This document shows positions 20,451-28,034 of a DNA stretch of 64,000 bases, piece by piece. The stretch comes from an uncultured Pelagibacteraceae bacterium (GTDB taxonomy: Bacteria > Pseudomonadota > Alphaproteobacteria > Pelagibacterales > Pelagibacteraceae), in contig CACAWX010000002.1 of the NCBI GenBank assembly GCA_902536305.1, forward strand, positions 1 to 64,000, given 5' to 3'. Under the pieces are notes generated by a model. It saw only the letters and a list, made by a program, of their open reading frames with translations. It had not been told where the DNA came from and did not search any database. Within the stretch, counting starts at the first letter, position 1, and each line of letters begins with the position of its first letter. The position numbers and the translations under genes were made by a program.

Positions 20451-21710
20451 GTGGAAAATTACAAATGTAAATCTGTTGGTATTGTAGGATCTGGTATCCA
20501 AGGTGTTTGTACTGGTCTTCAGTTAATTAAAAAAGGTATACCTGTTACTATCTTCGATAGACACGATCCTTTATCAAAAGAATTTAAACCAGCATCTTAT
20601 GGGAATGCAGGACATTTTTCGCCATATGCTGTTCTTCAATTTAATAGACCAGATGTATTAAACGATGTTCCAAAAATGTTAATGAGCTCTTACGGTCCTT
20701 TAGCTTTGAAATGGAATTATATACCAAAAATGTTCAACTGGTTCTTACATTATTTTAAAAATTGTAATCAAAAATCCATGATGCACACAGCAAAGTATAT
20801 GCATCAAATTTTAAGCCTTTCTAATGATGCATATGAAGAAATTTTTCAAGAGATTGATACAACTGATTTAGTTGAAAAAAAAGGTATTATTTATATTTGG
20901 ACTAATAAAAATCTTAAAAGTAGAAAATTAGAAATTAAAGTTAGAGAAGAATTAGGTATAGAACAAAAACTCTTAACTCAAAAGGAAGTTTTAGATTTAG
21001 AGCCCAATTTACAACCTGTCTTTGATGCTGGAGTAATTTATGAGAACGCAATGCATGCAAAAGACCCTCACGGTATATTAAAAGAGATATTCAAACTTTT
21101 TCTAGAAAGAGGCGGTAAATTTATTCAAACAAACATTAAATCTTTAGAGCAAATAAATATCAATGAAACTGTAATAAAATCTGCTAGTAATGAATATAAA
21201 TTTGAAAAAACTGTAGTAGCCTCGGGAGCTTTTTCAAAGTTTTTAACAGACCAGCTAGGTGAAAAAATCCCTTTAGATACAGAAAGAGGATATCATGTAC
21301 ATTTTAAAGACAAAGATCATCTTATTCAAAGACCTGTAATATTTTTGGATAGAGGTTTTGGCATGACTCCAATGAATCAAGGATTAAGAGCTGTGGGAAC
21401 AGTGGAATTAGGTGGTTTAAAAAATCCTCCATCACAAAAAAGAATTGATTATATAATTAAAAGCGCAAAGGAGCTTTTACCCCAACTTGGAAAGCATGAG
21501 GATGAATGGTTAGGCTTTAGACCAACGCTCCCAGATTTTTTACCTATTTTGGGGCCATCATTAAAAAATAAAAATATTATTTACGCATTTGGTCATCAAC
21601 ATTTAGGCTGGACTTTAGGTGCGATTACAGGCAAAATTATTTCTAGAATAGTTGCTGGAGAAAAAACAAATTTAGATTTAACTCCTTACAGCTCAAAAAG
21701 ATTTAACTAG
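20451..21710 (+). CDS. FAD-dependent amino-acid oxidoreductase, DadA-like
   Basis: About 419 residues from GTG 20451; a TTG at 20433 lies upstream of the -10 element. The dinucleotide fold reads KSVGIVGSGIQGVCTGLQLIKKGIPVTIFDRHDP. The DAO-family C-terminal part has GFRPTLPDFLPILGPSLKNKNIIYAFGHQHLGWTLGAITGKIISRIVAGEKTN. The family includes the D-amino-acid dehydrogenase subunit DadA and related oxidases of N-methylated or D-amino acids; which substrate applies here cannot be told. TATAAT at 20439-20444 ends six bases before the GTG, suggesting a leaderless transcript. The next gene follows after seven bases. Confidence 0.88.
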   Translation: MENYKCKSVGIVGSGIQGVCTGLQLIKKGIPVTIFDRHDPLSKEFKPASYGNAGHFSPYAVLQFNRPDVLNDVPKMLMSSYGPLALKWNYIPKMFNWFLHYFKNCNQKSMMHTAKYMHQILSLSNDAYEEIFQEIDTTDLVEKKGIIYIWTNKNLKSRKLEIKVREELGIEQKLLTQKEVLDLEPNLQPVFDAGVIYENAMHAKDPHGILKEIFKLFLERGGKFIQTNIKSLEQININETVIKSASNEYKFEKTVVASGAFSKFLTDQLGEKIPLDTERGYHVHFKDKDHLIQRPVIFLDRGFGMTPMNQGLRAVGTVELGGLKNPPSQKRIDYIIKSAKELLPQLGKHEDEWLGFRPTLPDFLPILGPSLKNKNIIYAFGHQHLGWTLGAITGKIISRIVAGEKTNLDLTPYSSKRFN

Positions 21711-21717
21711 GAAATTT

Positions 21718-22611
21718 CTGTTTAAAAAATACATAGCTTACATTCTATTAATTGTAGCCGCTTTATGTTGGTCTGGTAATTTTATAGTTGGAAAATTTGC
21801 ATATTTATATGAAGTACCTCCTTTAACTTTAAATGTCTTCAGATGGATTTCAGTATGGTTTATTTTATTACCTTTTACGTATAAAGAGATTTATAATAAT
21901 TTCGATTACGTAAAGAAAAATTTTTTAATAATTGGTTTTATGGGCATAATAACCATAAGCACTTTTAATTCTGTGGTTTACTTTGCTTTAAATTATACCC
22001 AAGTTATTAATGCCGTTTTAGTTCTTGCGGCGATACCTGCGATAACAATTATTTTATCTTCATTAATGAAAATTGATAAAACGAATATTTTTCAAATTAC
22101 TGGATTAGTTCTATCTATTTTAGGCATTAGTTCAATTATATCTAATGGTGAGATAGAAAGGATTACCTCTTTAAATTTTAATAAAGGAGATTTATGGATG
22201 TTAGTTTGTGTTATCACCTGGTCGTTATATTCAACATTATTAAAAAAATACAAATTTAGAATTTCTCAATTTTCTTTAATTCAACTAATGGTATCCGTTG
22301 GAATATTATTTTTAATTCCACAATATTTTTATGAACAATCAATTGGTCTTGAGGTTAAATTTAATAAATCATTTTTTCTTATCCTTTTTTATGTTGTGAT
22401 TTTTCCAGCTATTTTTGCTTATTACTGCTGGCAAAAAGGAATAGAAATTATCGGGCCAAATCGCGCTACTATGTTTATCCAATTGATGCCGTTATTTAGC
22501 GCTCTTATGGCTATTATCATTTTTAAGGAAAATTTTAAATTATTCCATTTTGCAGGAGCCGCTTTTATAGTAACAGGTATTTATTTATCAAATAAAAAAA
22601 TCTATGATTAA
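21718..22611 (+). CDS. EamA/DMT-family transporter with apparent CTG start
   Basis: 297 residues in ten membrane helices, two EamA halves. The first in-frame ATG (21940) would remove the first two to three helices. The upstream frame encodes the expected EamA beginning FKKYIAYILLIVAALCWSGNF followed by VPPLTLNVFRWISVWFILLP, which are real family motifs. The only plausible initiator is CTG at 21718, preceded by AGGA (21709-21712) with five bases spacing. The C-terminal half includes GPNRATMFIQLMPLFSALMAIIIFKENF. Substrate unknown; such exporters move amino acids or other metabolites. It overlaps the next gene by eight bases. Confidence 0.82.
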   Translation: MFKKYIAYILLIVAALCWSGNFIVGKFAYLYEVPPLTLNVFRWISVWFILLPFTYKEIYNNFDYVKKNFLIIGFMGIITISTFNSVVYFALNYTQVINAVLVLAAIPAITIILSSLMKIDKTNIFQITGLVLSILGISSIISNGEIERITSLNFNKGDLWMLVCVITWSLYSTLLKKYKFRISQFSLIQLMVSVGILFLIPQYFYEQSIGLEVKFNKSFFLILFYVVIFPAIFAYYCWQKGIEIIGPNRATMFIQLMPLFSALMAIIIFKENFKLFHFAGAAFIVTGIYLSNKKIYD

Positions 22612-23554
22612 AGTTGCAGTTTTAGATGATTATCAAAATGCTTTTCAACAAATTATTGAGGTAGACAAGCATAAGGATAAATTTGAATTTAAGATATTTA
22701 ATAATCCATTTAACGATGAAAAAGAAGCAATAGTTGAACTAGAAGATTTTGAAGCTTTACTAATAATGAGAGAACGAACTCCTATGACCAGAACGTTGAT
22801 TGAAAGTTTACCAAAGTTAAAATATATCATGACATCGGGAATGCGAAATACATCTATTGATTTAGAAACAACAAAAAAGAAAAATATTATCGTTTGTGGA
22901 ACAGAGATTAATTCAAATCCTGCTGCTGAAATTACTTGGGCTTTAATTTTAGGTCTTTACAGAAATATGAAACAAGAGATTGATAATATGTTTCAAGGCT
23001 ATTGGCAGACAACTATAGGTTTCGAATTAAAGGGAAAAATGCTTGGTTTAATTGGGCTAGGTAAAATAGGAACACAAGTGGCCAAAGTTGCAAAAGCTTT
23101 TGGTATGGAAGTTTGTGCTTGGAGCGAAAACTTAAACCTCTCTCATGCAAGTGAGTTGGGTGTACTGCCTATGAGCAAAGAAGATTTATTAAAGAATTCA
23201 GATATTGTTTCAATACATGTTGTCTTGGGCGATAGATACAAAGATCTAATTACTAAAAAAGAATTAGGTATGATGAAAAAAACAGCTTTTCTAGTTAATA
23301 CTTCAAGAGGACCGATTATTAATGAAAAAGATTTAGTAGAGGCATTAAAAGATGAAAAAATCGCTGGAGCAGGTTTAGATGTTTACGATAAAGAACCTTT
23401 ACCTCAAGATCATAAATTAAGATTTCTTCCTAATGCTTTGTTATTGCCCCACATCGGTTATGTAACTGCTGAAAACTACTCAAAATTTTATTCGCAAATG
23501 ATTGAAAATTTGGAAAGTTGCCTAAAAAACAAGCCTTTACGGATAATATCATAG
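22604..23554 (+). CDS. D-isomer-specific 2-hydroxyacid dehydrogenase
   Basis: 316 residues. The NAD-binding half includes GKMLGLIGLGKIGTQVAKVAKAFGMEVCAW (Rossmann loop GLGKIG), FLVNTSRGPIINEKDLVEAL (catalytic Arg region) and GAGLDVYDKEPLPQDHKLRFLPNALLLPHIGYVT (acid-base His near the end, catalytic Glu in KEPL). The family reduces 2-keto acids or oxidises D-hydroxy acids, e.g. phosphoglycerate or glycerate. The single-substrate-domain length excludes the ACT-bearing SerA form. Together with the DadA-like oxidase and EamA carrier it looks like a small amino/hydroxy-acid operon. Confidence 0.9.
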   Translation: MIKVAVLDDYQNAFQQIIEVDKHKDKFEFKIFNNPFNDEKEAIVELEDFEALLIMRERTPMTRTLIESLPKLKYIMTSGMRNTSIDLETTKKKNIIVCGTEINSNPAAEITWALILGLYRNMKQEIDNMFQGYWQTTIGFELKGKMLGLIGLGKIGTQVAKVAKAFGMEVCAWSENLNLSHASELGVLPMSKEDLLKNSDIVSIHVVLGDRYKDLITKKELGMMKKTAFLVNTSRGPIINEKDLVEALKDEKIAGAGLDVYDKEPLPQDHKLRFLPNALLLPHIGYVTAENYSKFYSQMIENLESCLKNKPLRIIS

Positions 23555-23589
23555 AAAAGCACTTCCATTACAGGTTGTATTATATATAA

Positions 23590-23624
23590 ACTCAATTTGA
23601 GTGATTCGTTTGTTTTATAACGAA
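23590..23624 (+). other. Two inverted repeats in a gene leader
   Basis: ACTCAATTTGAGT (23590-23602, perfect around a central T) and TTCGTT/AACGAA with an eight-base loop (23605-23624) lie 40-75 bases upstream of the lipoprotein gene at 23665. They could be an operator pair or leader hairpins. Confidence 0.45.
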
Positions 23625-23664
23625 CAAATCTCTGCTTAAAATAGGGGAAATATAAAAAGGGAGT

Positions 23665-24066
23665 ATGAAAAAAATTTTAGGCTTTTTGCTTGGATTCACT
23701 TTACTAACTGGTTGTGCAGAGACTTTAGCTCTATTAGGACCTACCTCTACCGCAGTAACCGGTGGAAATATTGCCCAGTCAGCTTTTTCTTCAGCAGTAA
23801 ATTATGGAGTAAAAAAACAAACTGGAAAAAGCCCAATGGAACATGCAATGACATATGCTGATGAAATGAATCCGCAGAAAAAGAAAGAGCCTTGCTTATC
23901 ATTTGTTGAAAAAACTAATTCAGAAATTTGCGCTATTGTAAAAAAGCAATTGAAAATAACTAAATTGAAGATCTTAAAGAAATCTAAGGAAAGACCTATG
24001 AAAGATCTTACTTCATCACTACAGTCTAATATAAATAAAAAATCTAAAATTAAGTATTTAGATTAA
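23665..24066 (+). CDS. Small lipoprotein, first of a paralogous pair
   Basis: 133 residues with signal MKKILGFLLGFTLLTGC (lipobox LTGC, Cys17), then AETLALLGPTSTAVTGGNIAQSAFSSAVNYGVKKQTGKSPMEHAMTYADEMNPQKKKEPC and a Lys-rich tail. The block from AET(L/S)LALLGP to the Cys near residue 75 recurs in the next gene, so the two arose by tandem duplication. Two further Cys in the mature part might form a disulfide. Function unknown; SAR11 genomes appear to carry several such 'GVKKQTGK' lipoproteins. AAAGGGAG precedes the ATG. Confidence 0.82.
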   Translation: MKKILGFLLGFTLLTGCAETLALLGPTSTAVTGGNIAQSAFSSAVNYGVKKQTGKSPMEHAMTYADEMNPQKKKEPCLSFVEKTNSEICAIVKKQLKITKLKILKKSKERPMKDLTSSLQSNINKKSKIKYLD

Positions 24067-24205
24067 TCAAATCTAAAACAAATCATCATTTGAAATTTAA
24101 GATCTTAACCACCTAGGGTTGTGTTAATAAAAATTAATACATTCAAAATTAACTTTTATTTAAAAATGAAGCAGATATATGAAATTGATTAAAATTAGTT
24201 TTATC

Positions 24206-24616
24206 ATGAAAAAAATATTGCTTTTATTATTAACTATGTTCTTTCTGAACGGTTGCGCTGAGTCGTTAGCATTACTTGGCCCAGGTGCCTCAAATGGAAG
24301 ATTTGTTCAATCCAGCTTAAATTCAGCGATAAGTTATGGGGTTAAAAAACAAACAGGAAAAACACCTTTAGAACACGTTATTGCTTATGCTGACACTAAA
24401 AATCCTGAGAGAAAAAAAGAAGCCTGCATTTCTTCTTTTGAAATAACAAGGTCTGAATTCTGTACAATAGCTAAAAAACAAATCTCATTAACAAATGCTG
24501 CACTAGTAGAGAAGACGATAGAAATTGCACAAAAACTTCCTAAAATTACACAAAAAAAAGAAATTTCTTTGATTGAAAGAATAGCTAAAAAATCAGTTAT
24601 CTATAATAGAAGGTAA
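24206..24616 (+). CDS. Small lipoprotein, second of a paralogous pair
   Basis: 136 residues from ATG 24206, chosen to align with its paralogue's signal peptide; ATG 24179 would put nine residues in front. Lipobox LNGC is followed by AESLALLGPGASNGRFVQSSLNSAISYGVKKQTGKTPLEHVIAYADTKNPERKKEAC, closely matching the upstream gene. The C-terminal half diverges (IAQKLPKITQKKEISLIERIAKK). Its end overlaps the convergent rhodanese gene by 24 bases. Function unknown. Confidence 0.82.
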   Translation: MKKILLLLLTMFFLNGCAESLALLGPGASNGRFVQSSLNSAISYGVKKQTGKTPLEHVIAYADTKNPERKKEACISSFEITRSEFCTIAKKQISLTNAALVEKTIEIAQKLPKITQKKEISLIERIAKKSVIYNRR

Positions 24617-24961
24617 TCCTAAATTCTTCCAACCAGGATCTTGACCATTTCCACTAAACCCATCAGAGATATTTAAAGTATTATATCCTTCTGTAGCTAA
24701 AAGGTTAGCTGCAATAATGGACCTACCACCTGCTGCACACATTACCAGCACTTGTTTTTTTTTATCAATACTTTGTTTAACCTTGTCTAAAAAACTTGGA
24801 TCTTGAGAAATAGTAATAAAGAAAGATTCTATACCAAGAACTTTTGTATCAGGTTTTCCGATAGTATTCCATTCATCTTCTGTTCTAACATCAAGTAGAA
24901 CAGTTTTAGGATTATTTTCTATAAATTTTTTTATTTCTGATGATTTGATATTTTTTATCAT
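24593..24961 (-). CDS. Single-domain rhodanese-like sulfurtransferase
   Basis: 122 residues from ATG 24961 (a TTG 12 bases upstream lies inside a hairpin). Rhodanese features: VLLDVRTEDEWNTIGKPD (the LxDVRxxxEW block) and the active-site loop VLVMCAAGGRSIIAANLLATEGYNTLNISDGFSG, with the persulfide-forming Cys in CAAGGRS. It is probably a cytoplasmic sulfur carrier. It follows metY on the same strand after 42 bases that contain a strong hairpin, so sulfur-related co-expression is plausible. Confidence 0.9.
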   Translation of the reverse strand: MIKNIKSSEIKKFIENNPKTVLLDVRTEDEWNTIGKPDTKVLGIESFFITISQDPSFLDKVKQSIDKKKQVLVMCAAGGRSIIAANLLATEGYNTLNISDGFSGNGQDPGWKNLGLPSIIDN

Positions 24962-24962
24962 G

Positions 24963-24993
24963 AGTGGCCCCAATATAAATAATTGGGACCACT
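24963..24993 (-). terminator. Hairpin between metY and the rhodanese gene
   Basis: AGTGGcCCCAAT and ATTGGGaCCACT form a 12-base stem with one mismatch around a short AT loop. Neither strand has a clean T-run, so this may be an mRNA boundary or RNase stop rather than an intrinsic terminator. The rhodanese ATG lies right at its foot. Confidence 0.45.
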
Positions 24994-25003
24994 AAATCAA
25001 TTT

Positions 25004-26296
25004 TTAAGCAGCTAAAGCTTGCTTAATATCAGCAACGATATCATCTGGATGTTCGATACCGATAGATAATCTTACGTAACCTGGAGTTACACCAGCAGCC
25101 AATAATTCTTCATCATTTAATTGACTGTGAGTGGTTGTAGCTGGGTGAATTGCTAAACTTCTAGCATCACCAATATTAGCAACGTGGTATAGCATTTTTA
25201 GGTTATCTATGAACTTAGCACCTGCTTCTTTTGTACCAACGTCCATACCGACTAGAGAACCATAACCACCTTTCATATATTTTTTAGCTCTTTCTTTTAT
25301 TTCTCCTTGGTGATTTGTTGGATAGATCACATTTTTAACTTTCTTTTGCGTCTCTAAGAAAGATACAACTTTCTCTGCATTGCTGCAGTGTTGTTTCATT
25401 CGAAGAGCCACCGTCTCCAAACCTTGAATGATTTGAAAAGCATTAAATGGAGCTAAAGGAGCACCTAAGTCTCTCAGTAAAACCACTCTCGCTCTTATTA
25501 CAAAAGGAATGTTAGCTCCTGTTAATTGAGGAACTGCGTCTGCCCAAATAGCACCACCATAACTTTGGTCTGGTTCATTTAATAATGGTTGTCTTTTTCT
25601 GTCTTTAATCCAGTCAAAGTTTCCACCATCAACAATTATTCCACCAATCGAAGTTCCGTGACCACCAATATATTTTGTCAAAGAGTGCATTACTATTGCA
25701 GCTCCATGAGCTAAAGGTTTACAAATCACTGGTGAAGCTGTGTTATCGATAATTAAAGGTATACCTTTTTTTCGACCGATATCTGCAACTTCTTTAATTG
25801 GAAACACACGAAGATAAGGATTTGGACAAGACTCACCGTAGTAAGCCCTTGTTTTATCATCAGTTACTTTTTCAAAGTTTTTAGGATCCGCAGGATCTGC
25901 GAATCTAACTTCAATACCTTGTTGCCTTAAAGTATTTTTAAACAAGTTTACTGTGCCTCCGTATAAATCAGTCGAAGCGACGATGTTATCACCAGCTTGT
26001 GCTAAGTTTTGAATACACATTGCTGACGCTGCCTGCCCTGATCCCACAGCACATGCCGCCACACCACCTTCAAGTGCTGCAACTCTTTTTTCAAGCACAT
26101 CAACTGTTGGGTTCATAATACGTGTATAAATGTTACCAAACTCTTTTAGTCCAAATAAATTTGCAGCAGTTTCTGCATTTTTAAATTGGTACGAAGTTGT
26201 TTGATAAATTGGAACTGCTACTGACGTAGTGGTAGGATCACTTCTGTAATCTCCGCCATGTAAGCCAATAGTTTCCGGATGTTTAAAATCAGCCAT
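25004..26296 (-). CDS. metY: O-acetylhomoserine sulfhydrylase
   Basis: 430 residues, the normal length for MetY. PLP-enzyme motifs: YQTTSYQFKNAETAANLFGLKEFGNIYTRIMNPTVDVLEKRVAALEGG, GSGQAASAMCIQNLAQAGDNIVAS, and the Schiff-base lysine at 208 in MHSLTKYIGGHGTSIGG. It makes homocysteine (or methionine from methanethiol) from O-acetylhomoserine. AAGGGGG is nine bases before the ATG. The 290-base leader holds two SAM-sensing elements and short ORFs, described separately. cysE close by supplies the cysteine branch. Confidence 0.95.
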   Translation of the reverse strand: MADFKHPETIGLHGGDYRSDPTTTSVAVPIYQTTSYQFKNAETAANLFGLKEFGNIYTRIMNPTVDVLEKRVAALEGGVAACAVGSGQAASAMCIQNLAQAGDNIVASTDLYGGTVNLFKNTLRQQGIEVRFADPADPKNFEKVTDDKTRAYYGESCPNPYLRVFPIKEVADIGRKKGIPLIIDNTASPVICKPLAHGAAIVMHSLTKYIGGHGTSIGGIIVDGGNFDWIKDRKRQPLLNEPDQSYGGAIWADAVPQLTGANIPFVIRARVVLLRDLGAPLAPFNAFQIIQGLETVALRMKQHCSNAEKVVSFLETQKKVKNVIYPTNHQGEIKERAKKYMKGGYGSLVGMDVGTKEAGAKFIDNLKMLYHVANIGDARSLAIHPATTTHSQLNDEELLAAGVTPGYVRLSIGIEHPDDIVADIKQALAA

Positions 26297-26336
26297 TGAT
26301 TTTCCCCCTTATTGTTTCTCTTACTGTCTCGTTCAT
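26289..26336 (-). CDS. Putative 15-residue leader peptide overlapping the metY start
   Basis: From ATG 26336 the frame reads MNETVRETIRGKING and stops at a TGA inside metY codons 2-3, out of frame with metY. TTAGGAGAAAAT precedes the ATG, a better ribosome site than most genes here have. Its sequence holds no run of a regulatory amino acid. It may couple translation into metY or be an accident of the AT-rich leader. Confidence 0.35.
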   Translation of the reverse strand: MNETVRETIRGKING

Positions 26337-26351
26337 ATTTTCTCCTAATTT

Positions 26352-26391
26352 GGAGAAGTATGAACGAAATTATATTCAGTTCATCTTCTCC
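26352..26391 (-). promoter_or_regulatory. SD-sequestering hairpin below the SAM-V-like element
   Basis: GGAGAAG and CTTCTCC, with inner TGAAC/GTTCA, pair into a long hairpin that buries the ribosome site GGAG directly after the SAM-V-like pseudoknot strand. The same CTTCTCC arm can instead pair with the next GGAGAA (before ATG 26336) across the loop AAATTA, so the two stems exclude each other. Confidence 0.55.
26376..26384 (-). other. Minimal ORF AUG-AAC-UGA
   Basis: AAGGAGAAG is followed at once by ATG AAC TGA at the end of the SAM-V-like element. This start-stop type ORF has good Shine-Dalgarno context and could hold a ribosome on the leader. Seen directly; function inferred. Confidence 0.35.
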
Positions 26392-26444
26392 TTTTTAGTA
26401 CTTCGGCAAAATGCCAGGTGTACAATACGGTTCAAATACCTGGT
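26388..26444 (-). ncRNA. SAM-V-like riboswitch aptamer
   Basis: Minus strand: a stem CCAGGT/ACCTGG encloses ATTTGAACCGTATTGTAC, then CATTTTGCCGAAGTA and the pseudoknot strand CTAAAAAGGAG. This follows the SAM-II/SAM-V binding-core pattern; the 3' strand CTAAAAAGG is typical and includes a Shine-Dalgarno sequence. Binding of SAM should hide that sequence, so control here is at translation initiation. SAM-V is known from marine bacteria, including in tandem with SAM-II. Confidence 0.75.
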
Positions 26445-26462
26445 TTAATTTTAGATTGTTCC

Positions 26463-26491
26463 AAAAAAAAACCACCGACTAAAGCGGTGGT
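26463..26491 (-). terminator. Intrinsic terminator of the SAM-II attenuator
   Basis: ACCACCG, loop CTTTAGT, CGGTGGT, then a run of nine T. The segment CGCTTTAG across the stem and loop is the exact complement of CTAAAGCG in the SAM-II aptamer, giving an antiterminator that SAM binding would prevent. Confidence 0.88.
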
Positions 26492-26505
26492 CTATATGAC
26501 TTAAA

Positions 26506-26557
26506 CGCTTTAGCAGGATTTATTAAGCGCCCGCAAGTTGCCTTAACTCGGCGCTAT
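26506..26557 (-). ncRNA. SAM-II (SAM-alpha) riboswitch aptamer
   Basis: Minus strand: AGCGCC ... GGCGCT form P1, with GAGTTAAGGCAACTTGC in the loop, then TTAATAAATCCT and the 3' pseudoknot strand GCTAAAGCG. It can be aligned base by base to the classic metX/metY SAM-II aptamers (GATTTAACC...TTGC...GATAAATG..GCTAAA). It sits about two bases after the likely transcription start, as SAM-II usually does. Confidence 0.85.
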
Positions 26558-26560
26558 CTA

Positions 26561-26590
26561 ATCTTATCAATATTGCTTGTTTAATGTCAA
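26561..26590 (-). promoter_or_regulatory. Promoter of metY
   Basis: -35 TTGACA (26585-26590), 18-base spacer, -10 TAAGAT (26561-26566). The -35 overlaps the stop of the VOC gene. Transcription should start just before the SAM-II aptamer. Confidence 0.75.
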
Positions 26591-26988
26591 TGGCTATTTT
26601 TTAGTGTTTTAAGCTCTAAAATATTGCCATGTGGATCTTTTATAAAGAAAGTTTCCTGCTGCTCTGCTTTACCATCAAATCGAGTGTAAGGTTTATCTAA
26701 ATAGTCGATTTTATTTTTTTCTAAATTAAATTTAATTTTATCAAATACTTTAGGTTCTAAATGTACTCCAAAGTGAGGTACAGGAACTGAGCCCATATCC
26801 ACATCATGTCTTTCAGATGGAAGTTTCATATCTGTTTTATGTAAAGTTAACTCATTACCCCAAAAATCAACATCGATCCATTTTCCTTCTTCTCGGTTTC
26901 CTAGCTTACATTCTAGAACTTTTTCGTAAAATTGGACTGAATCCGTTAAGTTACCTGCTGGCACTGCTAAATGAAATGGTCTGCTCAT
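26587..26988 (-). CDS. VOC-superfamily (glyoxalase/dioxygenase-like) protein
   Basis: 133 residues from ATG 26988 ([25 protein letters not shown]), a normal VOC start; earlier in-frame ATGs lie in the divergent promoter. Two beta-alpha-beta-beta-beta modules: the first with FHLAV...[14 protein letters not shown]...[14 protein letters not shown], the second with PHFGVHL...[24 protein letters not shown]. Likely metal ligands are His6, the His of HFGVHL and Glu of LELK. Substrate unknown. It is divergent from cysE over 57 bases and may be leaderless. Confidence 0.85.
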   Translation of the reverse strand: MSRPFHLAVPAGNLTDSVQFYEKVLECKLGNREEGKWIDVDFWGNELTLHKTDMKLPSERHDVDMGSVPVPHFGVHLEPKVFDKIKFNLEKNKIDYLDKPYTRFDGKAEQQETFFIKDPHGNILELKTLKNSH

Positions 26989-26994
26989 GCAACT

Positions 26995-27038
26995 TATATA
27001 TATAGTCCTTTTAATTTTGCAAGTAGACATTATATACA
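26995..27038. promoter_or_regulatory. Divergent promoter with a shared palindromic TTGCAA
   Basis: TTGCAA (27017-27022) is its own reverse complement and can be the -35 for both directions. Leftward: 16-base spacer, TATATA (26995-27000), six bases, VOC ATG. Rightward: TATACA (27033-27038) or TATAAG (27039-27044; 16-base spacer) before the cysE ATG at 27046. Confidence 0.5.
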
Positions 27039-27045
27039 TATAAGA

Positions 27046-27624
27046 ATGAATGATTTTCTAGAGTCAATAAAATCACGAGATCCGGCAGCAAAGTCTGTTT
27101 TGAGTATAGTTTTAACTTACCCAGGTGTAAAAGCTGTATTTTTTCACAAATTCGCTCATTTATTTCATGTTGCTGGTTTTGATTTAATCGCTCGTATCAT
27201 TGCTCAAACAATAAGATTTTTCACAGGTATTGAAATTCATCCAGGTGCGAAAATTGGAAAAAATTTATTTATCGATCACGGTATGGGAGTTGTGATCGGG
27301 GAGACATCAGAGATAGGAGATAATGTTACCATCTATCATGCAGTTACATTAGGCGGCAGCTCACCAAGTATTGACAGTGAAAGACAACGACATGAAAAAA
27401 GACATCCCACAATAGGAAACGATGTTGTTATCGGTTCTGGTGCTCAAATTATTGGACCAGTTAACGTGGGCAATGGCGCAAGAATTGCAGCTAACGCTGT
27501 AGTGGTTAAAGATGTTCCTGAGAATGCAACAATGGTAGGCATACCTGCTAAAGCCGTTAAACTCGAGAACAAGGGAAACTTTAGACCTTACGGTGTAGAT
27601 GACAAAGTAAAAGATGAGCAATAA
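27046..27624 (+). CDS. cysE: Serine O-acetyltransferase
   Basis: 192 residues from ATG 27046, the short form. A brief N-terminal helical part ([30 protein letters not shown]) is followed by the left-handed beta-helix of hexapeptide repeats: [44 protein letters not shown], with the catalytic His in DHGMG and in YHAVTLGG. It makes O-acetylserine for cysteine synthesis. msrB overlaps its end by 11 bases, so a sulfur/redox operon is likely. Confidence 0.95.
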   Translation: MNDFLESIKSRDPAAKSVLSIVLTYPGVKAVFFHKFAHLFHVAGFDLIARIIAQTIRFFTGIEIHPGAKIGKNLFIDHGMGVVIGETSEIGDNVTIYHAVTLGGSSPSIDSERQRHEKRHPTIGNDVVIGSGAQIIGPVNVGNGARIAANAVVVKDVPENATMVGIPAKAVKLENKGNFRPYGVDDKVKDEQ

Positions 27625-27994
27625 AGATTGGGATCCCAATTTAACTCCAGAGCAAAATTACATTTTAAGACAAGAAGGAACCGAGTCCCCAGGCAGCAGT
27701 CCGCTTAACAATGAAAAAAGAGAGGGCTCTTATCTCTGTGTTGGATGTGGAACTAAACTTTTCGATTCAAACACAAAATACGAAAGCGGTTCGGGTTGGC
27801 CCTCTTTTTTTAAGTCTTTACCTGACGTTTTTGAGGAAAAAACAGATATGCATATAGGTTACCCTAGAACAGAGTATCACTGTAAAAAATGTGGTGGACA
27901 TCACGGACACATCTTCGATGATGGGCCAAAACCAACAGGAAAACGCTACTGCAATAATGGCGTGTGTTTAGTTTTTAAACCAAAAAGTGAATAG
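27614..27994 (+). CDS. msrB: Peptide-methionine (R)-S-oxide reductase
   Basis: 126 residues. Zinc-binding CxxC pairs CVGCGTKLF and [10 protein letters not shown], the block [12 protein letters not shown], and the active-site segment [13 protein letters not shown] with the catalytic Cys in RYCNN. It repairs R-methionine sulfoxide in proteins. Its second half [12 protein letters not shown] is standard MsrB. The 11-base overlap with cysE suggests translational coupling. Confidence 0.95.
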   Translation: MSNKDWDPNLTPEQNYILRQEGTESPGSSPLNNEKREGSYLCVGCGTKLFDSNTKYESGSGWPSFFKSLPDVFEEKTDMHIGYPRTEYHCKKCGGHHGHIFDDGPKPTGKRYCNNGVCLVFKPKSE

Positions 27995-28034
27995 TTATTA
28001 ACAAACCAATTAAGTGTTTTAATACAACCTAACA

